A stretch of DNA of 64,000 nt from Numida meleagris (taxonomy: Eukaryota; Chordata; Aves; Galliformes; Numididae): NCBI RefSeq assembly GCF_002078875.1, contig NC_034438.1, positions 19,141,755-19,205,754 of the forward strand, written 5' to 3'. Under the pieces are notes generated by a model. That model saw only the letters and a list, made by a program, of their open reading frames with translations. It was not told where the DNA came from and ran no database searches. Positions 12,817 through 27,268 of the stretch are shown one piece after another. The position numbers and the translations under genes were made by a program. The number at the start of each line of letters is the position of its first letter. Position 1 is the stretch's first letter.

Positions 12817-14097
12817 TGTAAACTTGCACGCCATTATGCTGTATCGTATGGAACTGCTTGTATTGTGCTGAGGATGGGGATGCTTCAAGACACCAACAAA
12901 CTTCCAAAGCAATTTGATACTTAGTTAATATTTTTTTTCATCTGTTAGAATAGTTATCCAACATTGATTTTTTTTTAAGAGAACTCTTGCATCTGGTCAG
13001 GCTAAAAATTAATTCAGCCCGGTATCCCAGATTTGAAAGTAAGCTATACTGGATGCTCAGTGGAAAACGCACCCACCACCACCACAAAAACAAAGTGGAG
13101 AAAAAGAAGAGAGAGAGAGGCTTTCTTATTACCATCTTTTGTCTTTTTATAATGTACAAACTTTCACATAGATGTGAGATTCATTTTGTATACAAAGAAA
13201 GGAAAACTCTATACAGCACTTGCTAATAAGTGTGGAAGTATAGAATTGCTCTTTGTTTCCCACGTGCCAAGGGATACAAGATATCGAGCAACTTTCTGAA
13301 GATCACTGACAGTGGAATGGAATCCATTTCTTCTATGTCTCACTCCAGGATTAAAGCCACAAGACGTCCATTTCCATCATTATTACTGCAGTGAGTTGCA
13401 GCTTATGAACTACCTGTGAGGCTGTGAAGTTATTTAAACTGCTACGGTATGACTGAGCATCTGTACTATCAATTTAATGCTAAGTTGTATTGCCTAGATC
13501 CCAGACTAGTGACGAGGGAGAATTGTTAAATCTCACTGGTCCTCTAGAAAGAAGAGTCACGTTCAGAGTAAGGAATGGCTGAAGCCAGGGGAAATCAGTC
13601 CACCCACGCTGGCTGGTCCATGAAAAGAGAAATGCATTATAATTATTCCAGAAACAGTGCAAGATAGTGGGAGACTCAATAACAGAAGATATATACTCAG
13701 GAAGCTGGATCCAAGGGAGAGGATCACAGGTGACAAACTTATCAGAAATGCTTTCACTTGTACATCTTCTCTCTCCCAGAGGAGTAAGACACACAGGTGG
13801 ATGGCAGAAAGAAAGACTTCTTGATCTGGAGAAGAAGTTTTCATATGGGGCTCCTTTTCTCCATAGGAAATACTGGCATCTGGTCAGGAATTAGGAGATC
13901 TTAAGACACTGAAACTTTAAAAGAATGACAAGCCTTATGCTTAGACATATACCAGATAAGCTAAAAAGAAGCCCAAAAGTTCGGCAGCAAGCAAACCCAA
14001 TGCATTCAAAACTCAATCAATAAACCTTTCCCTAAAGCTAGGTAAATCTTACAAAGCTTTCAGTTTTCTTCCTAAAAAAAGTCTGACTGATTAACAC

Positions 14098-14132
<35 letters not shown>

Positions 14133-16330
14133 AAAACCACAACCATTAGCAACTTTTAAAATGCTAGTTCTATGTTTGCACACAAAACTGATGCATTCAG
14201 TCACAGCAGTAAGAAAGTTTGGAGTTCTCTGAGAATAGATAGCAACTGTATTAGAAACTAGCTATAAAACCAGACATTTTTAGCTTATGAGTACTAGATT
14301 TCAGAAACACCATAGTATTTTGCAGAGGATTTGTAGAGGAGGCTTTTTCAGAGGGAGGAAACAGTGATACAGGTGTATATTCAGGAAAAAAAAAAAAAGA
14401 ATATGACTGATATCTGCCACTTTAAACCTTTGGTGTCATGGGAGGAAACTGGTACTGACTGGCCTACAGAACAGACTGACCACCAAATCATAGTTAACAT
14501 TTAAATGCATTACTGACAAGCCCATGATCTTGGTGTGGATCACTGTAGCCAAGCACTGCTGCACAGGGAGTGAGAGTGAATGTTGAAGACTTGGATCCTC
14601 CCATTACCTCTCTCTCTCTCCATCCTAACTTGGGAACATCAGGCCCTTGTTTCATTGCTCCCATTTAGGAAAAACAGAAACGTTCAAAGTATTTATTGGA
14701 ACTTGGTCTATAAATAGAATCAGGTACAAAACAGAGTGGGAAAGAATAAACAAACATGTTTCCTACCTAGTGCAATTCCCAGAGGTTCTGTGAGTCAAGA
14801 GATCCAAGCAGAGTGATATTAACAGCAGAAAAAATAAAATCACTGTGTGAGACCCCCACCAAGTCACAGGGAAAGGGAGAAACACAAGGCTGCTACGAAG
14901 AAAATAAAAGTTAAAACAGAGGGAAAGGAGGGGGGTGGGAACCAGAGCCTACACTTTACCTTTTTTGGGGAGCCCTATAAGTTTAATGGTAGTGATGGAT
15001 CTGTATGAGGCTGGACACCTGCCACGATCTTTCCTCTCACCCCCTCTGGCAGTCTCAGATGTTCTTAGCAAAGCAGCAGCTGTCACTCTGGCAGCAGCAG
15101 TGTGAGCCCAGCTGAGTTCATATGTGCAGCTATTTTAGCACATTGCCATTTTCTTTCTTCTCAGAAAAAAAAATTTGCAGTTTAATACTTTGGATAGCTC
15201 AGCTTGACCTGGGAAGGATTTCACTCAGTAGAGAAAAAAAAAAAGCCCTAAAAGAGACAGTCCTTTCAGTCCTGGTTTTCTTTGTCTCTAACAATTCCTG
15301 CGAACAAAGGCACAAGAGATTTAAGAGGAAGACTCTTCTTTCTGGTGGAAATGTTAAGCAACCAAGTTAGAGCAGAGCTGGTCACATTTCTGATTGCAAA
15401 ATGCCAACTGAAATAGTCTTATGAACACACAATAGTTTTTTAAGAGCTATTAGCATGGTCAGTGTCATCTCTAGATCATAATCAACTTCTATAAAGGTGA
15501 AACAGAGAAAACTGTGCTGGATCTTCCTCTCACCCTCTATTCCGTTTCTTTGCTCATACCAGCAATAGCCTGGAAGATGAGCTATTGTCTGAGTCACATT
15601 CCTGTCCAATTCACCCTTTTTTGATGTCACGGTCTATTGCAACTAGTATTACAGTACGCACTGCACCACCTAGGCACAGGTTGTTCACAGCTTTTCCTGT
15701 TCAAAGGTTTTCAAATCTCGATGGAATACAAACAGTTTGAAGTGGACACTTGAGCATCTCATGTGTTCTTTCCTCTATTCCAAACAGGGACTGCACATTT
15801 CTGTCTTCGTAAGTCAGAAAAAATTCATAAATATCATTGTGTTGCACTGAAACACCACCAGCAATGGGCAACCACATGGTTAAGACTGGCCACACAAATC
15901 TAAGCATCACAGAGTCTGGGATCCTCTCGCACACTGGCAAGCAGGGAATGAAAATCAAAGAGCAAATGCATAAAAAATGCCTCTCCAGAATGCACTTGCA
16001 AACTTCAGTGAGCTGCATATTGGCAACGTACTGTGACAAAGTTGGCACCTTTTTTTATAACAACTCCCAACTAATTATTTTCTTCTGTTAATTCCTCCAG
16101 TCACTTTTTCAACCTATATAAGCCTTCAGTATTGATAGGAACCTGCTAGAAGGAAATCCACAGCTCAGCTATGCACCTTGTAGAAAACACATCCTTTGTT
16201 CCAAACTTGAAACCTCGCTTAGGTTCATTTGATTTTTTTATTAACCAGAAAATACAACAGATAATTGTTCCCCATTCTTTTCTCTCCTTACATTAGAGAC
16301 ATTAATTTTACCATCCATCACCTTTTCTCC
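12817..16330. other. intergenic, no gene recognised
   Basis: No exon or gene that I can support. It includes a CAAAA/CAAAAA simple tract at 14096-14140 and short A-runs. The open frames at 13480-13894 and 15701-16091 translate to sequences I do not recognise, and they lack splice or homology support. Confidence 0.4.
14096..14140. repeat. (CAAAA)n simple repeat
   Basis: Tandem units of CAAAA, CAAAAA and AAACA over about 45 bp, ending in an A-run and CCAC. Confidence 0.8.
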
Positions 16331-16334
16331 AGAC

Positions 16335-16520
16335 TTCAGGTTCCTAGTCTATTTAATCATTGCTCATGTGGAAGCCGTTCCAGCATTCTCTATTATGGTT
16401 ACAGCACCATTTTCTACATTGGCATAACAATGTTATCTTGATAATAAGTTGCTATATATCCTATAGTGAAACCAAGCATCCTACCTGTCAGATAACTGCC
16501 ACTTCTTATACTTGGACTTA
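16335..16520 (-). repeat. possible ancient CR1-type LINE remnant
   Basis: The plus strand reads CTAGTCTATTTAATCATTGC, then TCATGTGGAAGCCGTTCCAG, then GGCATAACAATGTTATCTTG and ACCAAGCATCCTA. These match, in order, the phrases of the antisense of old amniote CR1-like 3' regions ('tcatatggaagccgttccag', 'ataacaatgttat'). Heavily diverged and recognised from memory only. Confidence 0.35.
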
Positions 16521-18914
16521 CTCTGTGCAGAACTGGAAATGTTCCTAGACCTGACCAGTCTCCTTTTCCATCTCATTGCAAAGGCAGGCAGCCTCAAGTT
16601 CCTTCTAAAGTAATGTAATAATGGAAAAACCTCTTGTTGCATTGTGTGACTAAAAATTTTTTATCTGCAGTAGAAGACCAAAAATATGAAACATGGATGC
16701 AAGGACTTTTCCTTTCAACTGACAATCACTTTCAGTAATTTCTTTTCATTCTGTTTGGTTTTTTGTTGTTGTTGTTGTTGTTGCTGAATCTGATCTTCTA
16801 GTTGTTAGTAATTTCCAGTATTTTTTTTTATTTTTTCCTATTAGCAAAAGTTGTTCTGGCAGGCAAGGTGATGGGCATAATAGTTATCTTCCTTGTGCTA
16901 TCTATTTCTCAACAAACCATGTGCACAGTTTTGTTTGTAAATGTTATTGAAGTTATCAAAGGTTATTAGCTCCTGGCTCCAGTATTCTTCATTTTGAGAG
17001 ATACTGCACTTGCTAAACTCCTGAAAAAGTTTTATATTCTCTGAGATTTACTTACTTCATTGTTAGAAATGAAATTTGTTCATGCCGTTTGAGTCACAGA
17101 GTAATGATTACTTTTGTTTTATTGTCACATGCAATGAGAACTTGACCTTTGCTTTGAGAAACATGTTGAGTGGGAGAAATTATTCTTCAGGGCTCCTGTG
17201 TAACCAGGCCCCTAATAAAACCTAAAGGTTTAGCAGGAAGGGAGTCTATTGTCCAAGTCTAATGCTAAACATTTAACCTCATTTCACATCCATGTGCATG
17301 ATAATCTCTCTGGCAGCAGGCATTAAATGAGCAACAGTTTGACTTTTACAGGGTGGGATGAATGAAAGAATTACTAGTTTAGACACTGTCACTGGAATGT
17401 AGAGAGTAAACTGGTTGAGACAATGAAAATCCTTTCAATTTCACATAATTAACACAATTTACGAAAGTACCAAAAATCCACAGACATTCATTTAAAAAAC
17501 TACCGTGGTTTTTAAGAACAAGTTGCCAAATAATTATTTGTTATTTAAGAAGGCATAGCCAGCTGACCTTTTTCAAATGGCATCTCTCCATTGCAAGTTC
17601 TCCCTTGTGGGTAAACATGTTTAAATTGTTTTTGTTCCTCAAGAAAATTATGACACTTCTGCAATTGGTACTATTTCCTCATGCACATCTTTTAGCTTCA
17701 TGCAATAAAAGTTCTTGAGAAATTCCCTTGAGATGGCTTTTCATCATGCTGTGCCAAATCTGTGAAGCAGATCAAAGTGATCAAGAATACTAGAACACTA
17801 GTACAAGACAAAAGTAGACATTTGAATTTAATCATGTCATGTTTGCCTCCCATATTGTTACAGCTGGAGAAAATTTAAAATATAAATATATTCATATGTT
17901 ATCATGATACCAATATATGTATTTTTTAAATCATTTTGTAATGGGACAGTCCTCTCAACCTGATTAATATCTAAAGAACTGCGGAAGATGGAGCCAATAA
18001 ATACTGTACTGGAAAAGTAAAATGGCCTGATTTCTAGTCAGAAAATATATTTTGGAGTCAAATCAAGCATCTAAGATTTAAAAGCAGTTCCACAGAGTCC
18101 TCCATATGTCATTTAAATATAGCTATTTAGTCGGTGAATGTGAAGAAGCGATCAACTAATATCAGACCCAGTGTCAAGCTGCAAAGTAAGCTAAAGAGAT
18201 CTTTAGGTGATGTAAAGTTTCTGGTGAACTATATAAAGCAACAAAGGATGAAGATTATGCACGTGAGCTGAATAACAGCCTTAGCATTACAAGTATATAA
18301 AAGAGCAGTTCCTATTCTTTTCTCCTAAGAGAGACACCATTGTGTTACAACCACACAGACATAGAAATATTAGAAGTCACTGTAATTTCTATCATAATAT
18401 GAGCAGAAATATTCATACTGTTTTATTAATGTTGTCATGTACTACTAAAACATCAATTTCAGTAATCACCAAAGTGATAAAGCATCTTTCTGTGGCTTGT
18501 TTATATCATAACAAAACAGAAGAGCATTACTACAGTTTCCTTAAAAATAAATGAGTACAGTATGTAGAATGGCACCCAACTACCCCTAGGCAGTACCTCC
18601 AGCACTTCAGCTACAATATCTACAGTATCTCTGTGACTACATAAAAAGTAAGAGTCCTTCCTAGCCTGACTACTCAAAATAAACACTTAAGTGCAGAATT
18701 CATAATACTTTTTATTCCAGTACCTACAATGATTAAAGTTACTGAAATTTGGAGCATGAGTTCAAAAGCCCAAGGAGTATTTTCTTCCTGTTTTCAGGCA
18801 TTCATATTTTTGGATCTACAAATCAAACAGGTTCAAATTGCTCCTGAGAAATGCTTTGGATTTTTGTCATCCGGCAATTTTTTCTTCATCTTTCTTTCCA
18901 TTAACCTGTATACA
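16521..18914. other. intergenic, no gene recognised
   Basis: AT-rich sequence with a (GTT)n tract at about 16762-16784. No coding sequence is recognised. Confidence 0.45.
16762..16784. repeat. (GTT)n microsatellite
   Basis: Seven consecutive TTG/GTT units following TTTTT. Confidence 0.85.
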
Positions 18915-20395
18915 TCATGCATTCAGTCTTCACTGGTGTTCAGGCTTCCCACATCTGCCAGGACCCTGAACCTCTAGGGGAGAGTGTGGGGAGCGGATTC
19001 TGTCCCACTGTAACCATGGAACAAGTCCAAGACCTCCTCATGCAATTGAATGTATATAAGTCCATGGGGCTGGATGATATCCATACTAGGGTTCTGAGAG
19101 ATATGGCTGATGTGGTTGCCAAGCCGCTCTCCATCATATTTGAAAAATCATGGCTGTCTGGTGAAGTCCCTGGTGACTGAAGAAAGGGAAACATTACTCC
19201 CATTTTTAAGAAAGGGAGAAAGGATGATCCGGGGAACTACAGGCCAGTGAGCCTCACTTCTGTGCCCGGGAAGATCATGGAGCAGATCCTCCTGGTTACA
19301 ATGTTAAGGCACAAGCGAAACAAAGAGGAGATCCGAGACACCCAGCATGGCTTCACCAGTGGCAGATCCTGCATGACAAATACGGTGGCCTTCTATGATG
19401 GAGTGACAGCATCGGTGGACAGGAGAAGGGCAATGGATGTCATCTACCTGGACTTCTGCAAAGTCTTTGACAGGGTCCCTCACCACATCGTTCTCTCTAA
19501 ATTGGAGAGGTATGGATTTGAAGGATGGACTGTTCGGTGGATTAAGAACTGGTTGGCTGGTCACAGCCAAAGGGTTGTAATTAATGGTTCTGTGTCAGAG
19601 TGGACGCCGGTCACAAGTGGTGTCCCTCAGGCGTTGGTCTTGGGACCGGTGCTCTTCAACATCTTTATCAATGACACAGATGAGGGAATCAAGTGCACCC
19701 TCAGCAAGTTTGCAGATCACACCAAGCTGAGCAGTGCAGTCGATACAGTAGAGGGAAGGGAAGCCATCCAGAGGGACCTGGACAGGCTGGACAAGTGGGC
19801 CCATGTGAACCTAATGAGGTTCAACAAGGCCAAGTGCAAGGTGCTGCACTTGGGCCAGGGCAATCCCAGGTATTTATACAAACCAGGGGAAGAACTCCTC
19901 TGAGAGTAGCCCTGTGGAGAAGGACTTGGGGGTCCTGGTGGACAAGAAGTTGAACATGAGCCAGCAGTGTGTGCTGGCAGCCTGGAAGGCCAACTGTGTT
20001 CTGGGCTGTGTTAAAAGAGGAGTGGCCAGCAGGGAGGGGAAGGTGATTGTCCCCCTCTACTCAGCTCTTGTGAGGCCCCATCTGGAGTACTGCGTCCAGA
20101 CCTGGGGCCCCTAGCACAAGAAAGATGCAGAGCTCTCGGAACGAGTTCAGAGGAGGGCCACCAAGATCAGAGGGCTGGAGCACCTCTCCTATGAGGAAAG
20201 GTTGAGGGAACTGGGCTTGTTTAGCCTGGGGAAGAGAAGGTTCCGGGGAGACCTCACTGTGGCCTTCCAGTACTTGAAGGGAGTGTATAAACAGGAGGGG
20301 GTATGACTGTTTACGTGGGTGGATAGTGATAGGAAGGGGGGGATGGTTTTAAACTGAGACAGGGGAGTTTTAAGTTACATATTAGGAGGATATTT
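18915..20395 (+). mobile_element. 5'-truncated CR1 LINE with inactivated reverse transcriptase
   Basis: CR1 (chicken repeat 1) non-LTR retrotransposon, ORF2 region only. Translated blocks in order: SVFTG near 18925; [20 protein letters not shown]; a W-to-stop change after GEVPGD (about 19178); [59 protein letters not shown]; then FADHTKLSS, where a CR1 reverse transcriptase should read FADD, so one catalytic aspartate is lost (GAC to CAC near 19715). A further stop precedes [20 protein letters not shown] and [15 protein letters not shown]. The homology continues into the 3' region (TGGTTTTAAACTGAGACAGG at about 20345) but the usual terminal ATTCTRTGATTCT repeats are absent, so the 3' end also looks lost. 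Confidence 0.9.
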
Positions 20396-23300
20396 GGGTT
20401 GACTAGATGCATCAGGTTGCATAGAGCAGGAATCTGTAGTCTTTTAGTTACACCACTAGCAAACAGTTTCTAGATTCTTGGGAAGAAGGTCACTGGGGAG
20501 GGCTGGAGTGGAAAAATATAAAAGAATTGGGTTATGGAAGTTTAGTATAACAAAGAAAAATTGCAGGATCTAGAATTTTAAGCAGATTCACACATCATGT
20601 AGATTTGTTTGAATAGCCAAGAAGTGACAAATAGATAGTCTTGAACAGCCAGTTTCCATCCACCGAGCTAACAGGAACAAGGCCATATATTTAAAACAAA
20701 AAAAATATTAAGAGTGGTTTAGAAACAGTTTCTCATAAAAGAAAATAAGTTAATTGTTCTGTGTCTCTAAGAAAGCTGTATTTCCACAGCACCAAAGTGG
20801 TATAAACGCTACTGAAATATTGCAAGCCAGATTAAGTTTGCTTGTTTGTTTTTAAATAAAATATCACCAAAAAAAAGAAGATTCAGTAATCTGATGAATT
20901 TAATGTTAGAGTTAGAATGGTTCACAGTTCACTCAGGCTCACATTGTCCATGCAGTATATTACAAGCCACAAGTGAGGACTTGCAAAACAGCCACAGGTA
21001 TGTCCCAGCTTATTTTCTCTGCAGGGAAAGTTAGCAAAATCACCTTGTCCCAGTGAAGAACAGTATGTTACTATGCTAGATACATTCACAGGCTCAAACT
21101 GTCATGAACCAAAAAAAGCTCACGGTCACACCTGTGTATAGTAAAAAGCTAACATTGTGAGAACTTAATGAAGTAATTGGCAAAAACTGTAAGCTGTCAA
21201 GTGTCAGAAAGAATGTTAAGTTGCTTTTGGAAAAGAACAGAGTAAGAACTGGAAATGTTGATGCCATTATGTTTACTCATCTCTTCAATTCTGTTCACTT
21301 CATATCCAAGAGGATACAACATAGATAGATAGGAAGTGGGAAAGAACTATTAAAGTGTTCAGAAGTATTGAAGAGCGTGTACATGAAAAGAGATATAAAG
21401 AAATCACAGCAGCTCTCCTTAGAAAACAAAAGGCATACCTTCCGTCTTAAAAAAAAAAAAAAAAAAACACACAAACCTAGGCTCAGTGGGCATGCACTGA
21501 AACTAAGCAGCAATAAAATGGTAGAAGTTTTTCATATTTATTATTAGATATTTGAATATATGCAACTACTTACAGTCATATAAATGTCAATGAAAATATT
21601 TTCCATCCAGTGGAAAAATTTACAGTACATCCCATGTCTCATATTGAATAAAATGGCCCTTCAGTTCAATTGATTATCTAGGTGAGGAAAAAATTCCTTT
21701 TAATATATACGCCTCAATATAATGAAACAGACTGGTAGTCTACTTGAAAATACTTTTCATTTTTGGTACAAAGTATTGGATATTTCATTGATATTAGCTA
21801 TTCTCTTAAAAGAAAGAACAAAAACCGTACACAAGAGCAGCAGTATTTAATCTGCTTCTGGGTATTTACATGAAATGAATACTGTAACCTTTTAAGGTGT
21901 TGTAATGGAACAGCAGTAATTCTTTTCCTCTTAAAAAAAAAAAGTTGTTCAAGTTACTTGACCAAAAAAAAAAAAAAAAAAATCCGGACAGTGTGTATTT
22001 CAAGCAGTTGACCTTTAAAATGTATTTGTTTGACTATCAAGCAGTTTTTAGTAAGTATAGATATGGCACTAGTCACGTTCTTGCATAATTCCTGTTTTCA
22101 CAATACAAATGATGGACTTCAAAGAGCCCTTAAGGAGAAAAAACAATAAAGAAAATTTTAAAAAAAGAAACCCTTACAAAGTAGCTTTTGTCAATAGCTG
22201 AACCATACCCTTCCAGTTACGGAGTTTCCTGCGTCTCACCTTAATGCCAGCAAACATCAGCACAAAGGAGTCCTTCATTCTCCCAGGTGAACAATGAACC
22301 AGTACCACCTTTCTGATCCTGCTATGTTTTTTCCCTCAAATGGATTTAATAGCTCAAACTTGCCTTGCCCTACAAAGCCAGTGTGAAAGTATGCATTGGA
22401 TAGAGACTCTGGGAAATTACTAACAAAGTGATTGATATTGTAGGTGGTCTAAATGAAAAGCTACTTACTTACTCCATTTGTAAGAAAAAACATTCTCTGA
22501 AAATGATTACCCATAAACTTTGTAAACAAACATTTAAATGCTTATATCAAGTATACTTATCTGTGTATTGATTACTGCAGAGTCTAATGAGTCTAATATG
22601 AAATATCGCTCATACTGGATCTTTGAATACTAATGATCCATGCAAAAGGCTGCAATATAGTCCTGTATCGAAGTAGTTACTTAGGGTAAAATAAAACAGT
22701 TCTTGTTTTAAATAAAGAGAATTGTCAACCATCTCCTGAGTGCGACGAGTTTTGGGGTTGAAGACTGCAAGTTTACAGACTTCTCAAATACTATTCTACG
22801 CTGATTTTAAGATTCTGACTGAAAATGCAAGACCCTTGTAAATCATTTTAATATTCTACTAGTATAACAAATAAGTGGCTCCTAATTTCTATTCCAGATT
22901 TGTCTCTCTTCATACTGACAGAGCAAGCTCTTAAATCCCTCTTAATATTATGCAGATCTTTTGTTAGGGAAACCAGTTTTAACTGTAGCAGTAAATCAAA
23001 AGATGCTTTCAATAGGAAGCCATGACAATTATAGGTATAGGAAATGAAAAATCCTAATGCTTACATAATTTAAAAAAAAAAGCTATTTTTGATTTTTCAA
23101 TTCAAAGAACTCTTAGAGATTTTGGACAAGGAACTTAGGTTGAAATCAAAGAATCTGAAACTCCGTAAATATGAGAGACCTTTTCTATAATTTCTTGGGA
23201 TTTGTAAGACTGCTTGCCAAGAAAAGAGTTAAACAAGGTAAGAGAGAGGAAGCAGCTATCGTAAAATACAGTTGCTGTCTTCACAGGAAAACAGGAAGGA

Positions 23301-26300
23301 TGAAATAATTCAGAAGTTGCAGTCAGAAGAGTAAAGATGTTGTTTGCTTTTAAGATGGGGGAGGCAAAGTATTCATGGGCTGACAAATAAATGGTAGGCT
23401 TGTGAGGAAATCATGTGGCACACAAAAGTTGATGCTGAATAGCTGCAGCTGATATAAGTTACAATGCCTGAATATCAGGCTAGAATAGGTTTAGACCTTA
23501 CTGAGTTTAAGGATCAGGTGCAAAGCTCACCTACTAACTCAAAGAGATGTAGTGGAAAATAGAAACTGGAAATATGTTCTTGTGCTTTTCAAGAGGTGTG
23601 GCTAATTGGCAATCTTGTCATGTACTGGAGTGCTGGCAGCCCTGCAAAGGTGACTGCAGCATGTAGCACTGTGCCAATTTTGTAAGATTCATGGCAACTG
23701 CTCCAAGCAAAGGAAAACTAATTTCTCAGTGGAAATCCAATGGATGATTAACAAAGTGTTTCAAGCCTTACTAGTAATATGCATAGGATAAAAAAATTGT
23801 CATTTACTATCTGGGGCAATACCTCTGAAGAACTTCCTGCAGCATAACAACAGCCTGCAGCGCAGCAAAATAACAGTTTTCCTAGCCCTATCTCCAGGCC
23901 TCAGAGATGCAGAAGCCCTCTAGAAGCAGCATAATATCTTCAAAGCTACCGTAAGGGAAGAAGACATTGCAAAAGGGAATTCCAAACATAACCTGTTCCA
24001 GTTGCATCAAAGCAACTGGAACTGCACAAGACATCACAAGCTTCTATGATTCTCCCTCACAGCATAGATGGTGAAATTGACTCACTGATAGAAGCAATAT
24101 CATGGTCTGACAGGGAAAGAGAAGGTGCAGAAGTGTGTGTTTAAGAAAAAAAAGAAAGTACAAAGCTAAGAGATTACACTAACTTTAATAGTAATGTTCC
24201 ATACCTTAAAAAAATGACAGAAGTGCTAAAGCATATGTACAGAAAACATGCAATTTATTATACATTTGCAGATTGTTCTAGTGATATTTTTTCTGTAAAA
24301 ATAAAAAAATAATAATCCTGTTACAATGTAGTTTGAACTCCTATCTGTAATATAGCATCATTCTCATGTTCTCTGCAAAGGAATGTCAGTTAAAGATGGA
24401 ATTTATTTATATATATATATATATTATTTCCAATTATCAGTTACAATTAGAGGTCTCAACACCTTAAAGCTTTTTGAACTATAATGCACTTGATTAGATA
24501 TCAGGAAAGTGCTTTGTGTTATTTACATTGCTGGAGTATCTGGTCCCCATATTTTTGAAGCTTAATGCAATGACAACGAAATAAGCCTGTCAGCATGCTC
24601 CCCATAGATACCAATAGGCAAACATGAGCAGATATGTAAATAGTGAAGGAGATTCTAATTTAACCTACTAGTTGGTATCAATCAAGGATAAAATCAAAAA
24701 ATAAATTTACTAAACTTTAAGATTCACTAAATAATTAACCCTAAGATCACGTTAATAGCTGTTAAGTTTTTGAGGCAATCTAAGGAGAGATCAGTTCTAC
24801 TAGAGAGTCCTTTGTTTATCAGGGACCGAGATAAAAGAGCATCTTTGCCCACAGAGGTATTACACATGCAGAATTTCACCCATCAGTCTCTTTCTTGAAA
24901 CCCGTAGCAGTTAACCACAATCTAAACTACAACACATTACTGTAAAGCAAGCACCTATATGGAAAAAACATTGTCTGGAACACACAGTGGAGGAAAAACA
25001 AGGTTACAAACATTCTTGATTACTGTGCCACCTCTCATTCTAAAAGGCATTACAAAACCATTCACAGTTTTGTCTTTACAGCTGGTTAGCAGTATTTCTA
25101 TTTCTCTCTTCCAGTGAACTTGAAAGGGGTTTTCTGAATACAAGGACACCATGGTTTTGTTACTGCTTATTGCAATTTAACCATACTTTAAAAAGCTGTC
25201 TGAAAGATCCTCTCCTGACTCCTGAGCACACACTAGCTTTCAACATTTCTTCTCAGAGAACTCTCAAACATCTTTTTCCTCCCATGGGTTTATATTTCAT
25301 TTTAATTAAGACAGAAACTTGTTCTCAATGGAAAACAATTCAGACAACTGCAAGTCTTCAAACTGGTCTTTGGAAAGAAGTACTAAGAAGGAGTTTTCCT
25401 TTTCCCTGGCAAATCCCTGTCTACCAAAAGGCAACCATTTCTAGTTTCAAAGTCTTCTCTTAGTTTAATTTTTCAAAGAGAGTACCATACTAAGCCTAGT
25501 CTCATTACTGAATCCTTTTGGTTATCCTTTTCTGCATTACTTTAATTTCTGTTGTTCATTTTTTCATATATAAAGCTGAATGGCACCATATTAATGCATG
25601 CATTCATGGATACAATGTGCATCTTGATAGCCAGAGAAGGTTCCACCTCATTCCAGTAACATCACTGCATGGATTTTGTCCAAACAATGTCTAATATCAT
25701 GGCTCATCTTTCTTCATTCACCTTCTTTTTGCCACATCCTGTATTTGTTCAGCTTTTCTTATATTGCCGGACTTGCATACTGTTCTTGTGTAGTGTTTCA
25801 GGCTAACAGTAATAAAGTCATGCTACTCTTGTATGTAATTGCAAGTACAGTCATGACTGTTACTGGAGAACAGGCTTCACAAGAGCTAGACTCATAGGGT
25901 TCACATGGAAAATCTGGTCCTTATTTTAGTAATGGAGCTCATCTAAATGGTATTTGATAGATCAGTATCAGAAAAAAATGCTCAAAAAGACAATCCTCTG
26001 TGCATGCTAGGACAAAGACAAAAGATACAACAATCTGAAGGCTGTGACATTATCTTGCTTAATGTTTTGATTGCCACAGAAAATTAACTGGCAGAATCTT
26101 GTATTAATAGTGGCTGTTGTTCACTGAACAAATGTAGTTATATACATTGAAATGCCTTTGCCACAGAAAGCAAACAAGTTGGAAGACAAGTATATGAATA
26201 AAACCACATTTCATAAAGTGGGATTATTCACAGTTTATAATTTCTTCTCCATCTGAAGCATGTGGATGGCATTCATTCTCAAGTTTCCTCAATGCTTACC

Positions 26301-27268
26301 TCAAGACAGACTCCACTTTGTGCTAAGCTTTCAGAATGGTGTCAATGGGGTAACTTCAGCACACTTCTACCTAGCCACCAAGACAACTTTACCGTACTGA
26401 CAGTGGTGGCCATTCTCTCCTGATAAGCCCATGACATGCTGCAGTATCATCAAAATAACACACCCCACAAGCATTAGGCTATTCGTTTATCCAGGCTGGA
26501 TGGCAGTGGACTTTACTTTCTAAATAAAAATGAAGTATGACAGAAATTCCTCAATAATACACCAGAGCAAATGCTAACGAGATACACATGACATTTTCTT
26601 ATCAATTCAATGTCTATAAAGGGCAAGAAAATCCAAGTTCTTACGGCGTCACTGTCTTCTTGGAGTAATTTATCCCTATGCTCTCAGGGTAATTTCTCTC
26701 TGTCTTTGACCTGCAGTTTGATTCACCATTCAAAAACTTTTCAGACCAATGTCTCTTCTGTCTTTTTGACTATTTAATACCTCCTATTTTAACAGATAGA
26801 GAATATATTTATCCTCTTTTTATTCAAATTATTTTTTAAATCCTCCCTTGATTGTTATTTTTTGGCTGTGTACCTCTCTTATTATTGAGTCAGGTTGTTT
26901 TCCCCATACTTATCCTGAAGAAAATACATGTTTGTCATAACCCCTTTTTCATAAATATTGATAATCAGAAAAGAAAAACTAGCTTACATAATTTCTTTTC
27001 AAGCTTTTCATTTTCCCTACGTACATTTTTAAGGTTATCACTCAGCACAATACTATTAGATAGAAGTTGGAATTCTTCATTTTTTAATCTTCTGTTCTTT
27101 AAACATACATTTACAGCTGTTTGACTAACATTGATATTATTTTAGTATTCCAGTAAATGCATCAAAATTATGTACTTCTCAATACTCTGTAAAACTGTAT
27201 TCAGGTTCATGTGTTCCACAAAAACTTCTGATCAGGTGTTCCCTAAAACCTCATTTTTCCCCCAGTAT
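20396..27268. other. intergenic, no gene recognised
   Basis: About 6.9 kb of AT-rich DNA. It holds A-runs of about 18 at 21449-21467 and 21964-21981 and an (AT)n tract at 24405-24424. I see no gene, ERV or CR1 signature. Confidence 0.45.
24405..24424. repeat. (AT)n microsatellite
   Basis: Uninterrupted TA/AT dinucleotides, about ten units. Confidence 0.85.

Noticed and set aside
13560..13894. IVGDSI-like motif suggesting a CR1 ORF1 esterase fragment
   Set aside because: Only a six-residue match; adjacent translation does not follow the CR1 ORF1 pattern and no other CR1 block adjoins it.
15701..16048. 115-codon minus-strand open frame with Cys-rich sequence
   Set aside because: No recognisable family, no splice or promoter context, and it lies in AT-rich intergenic DNA.
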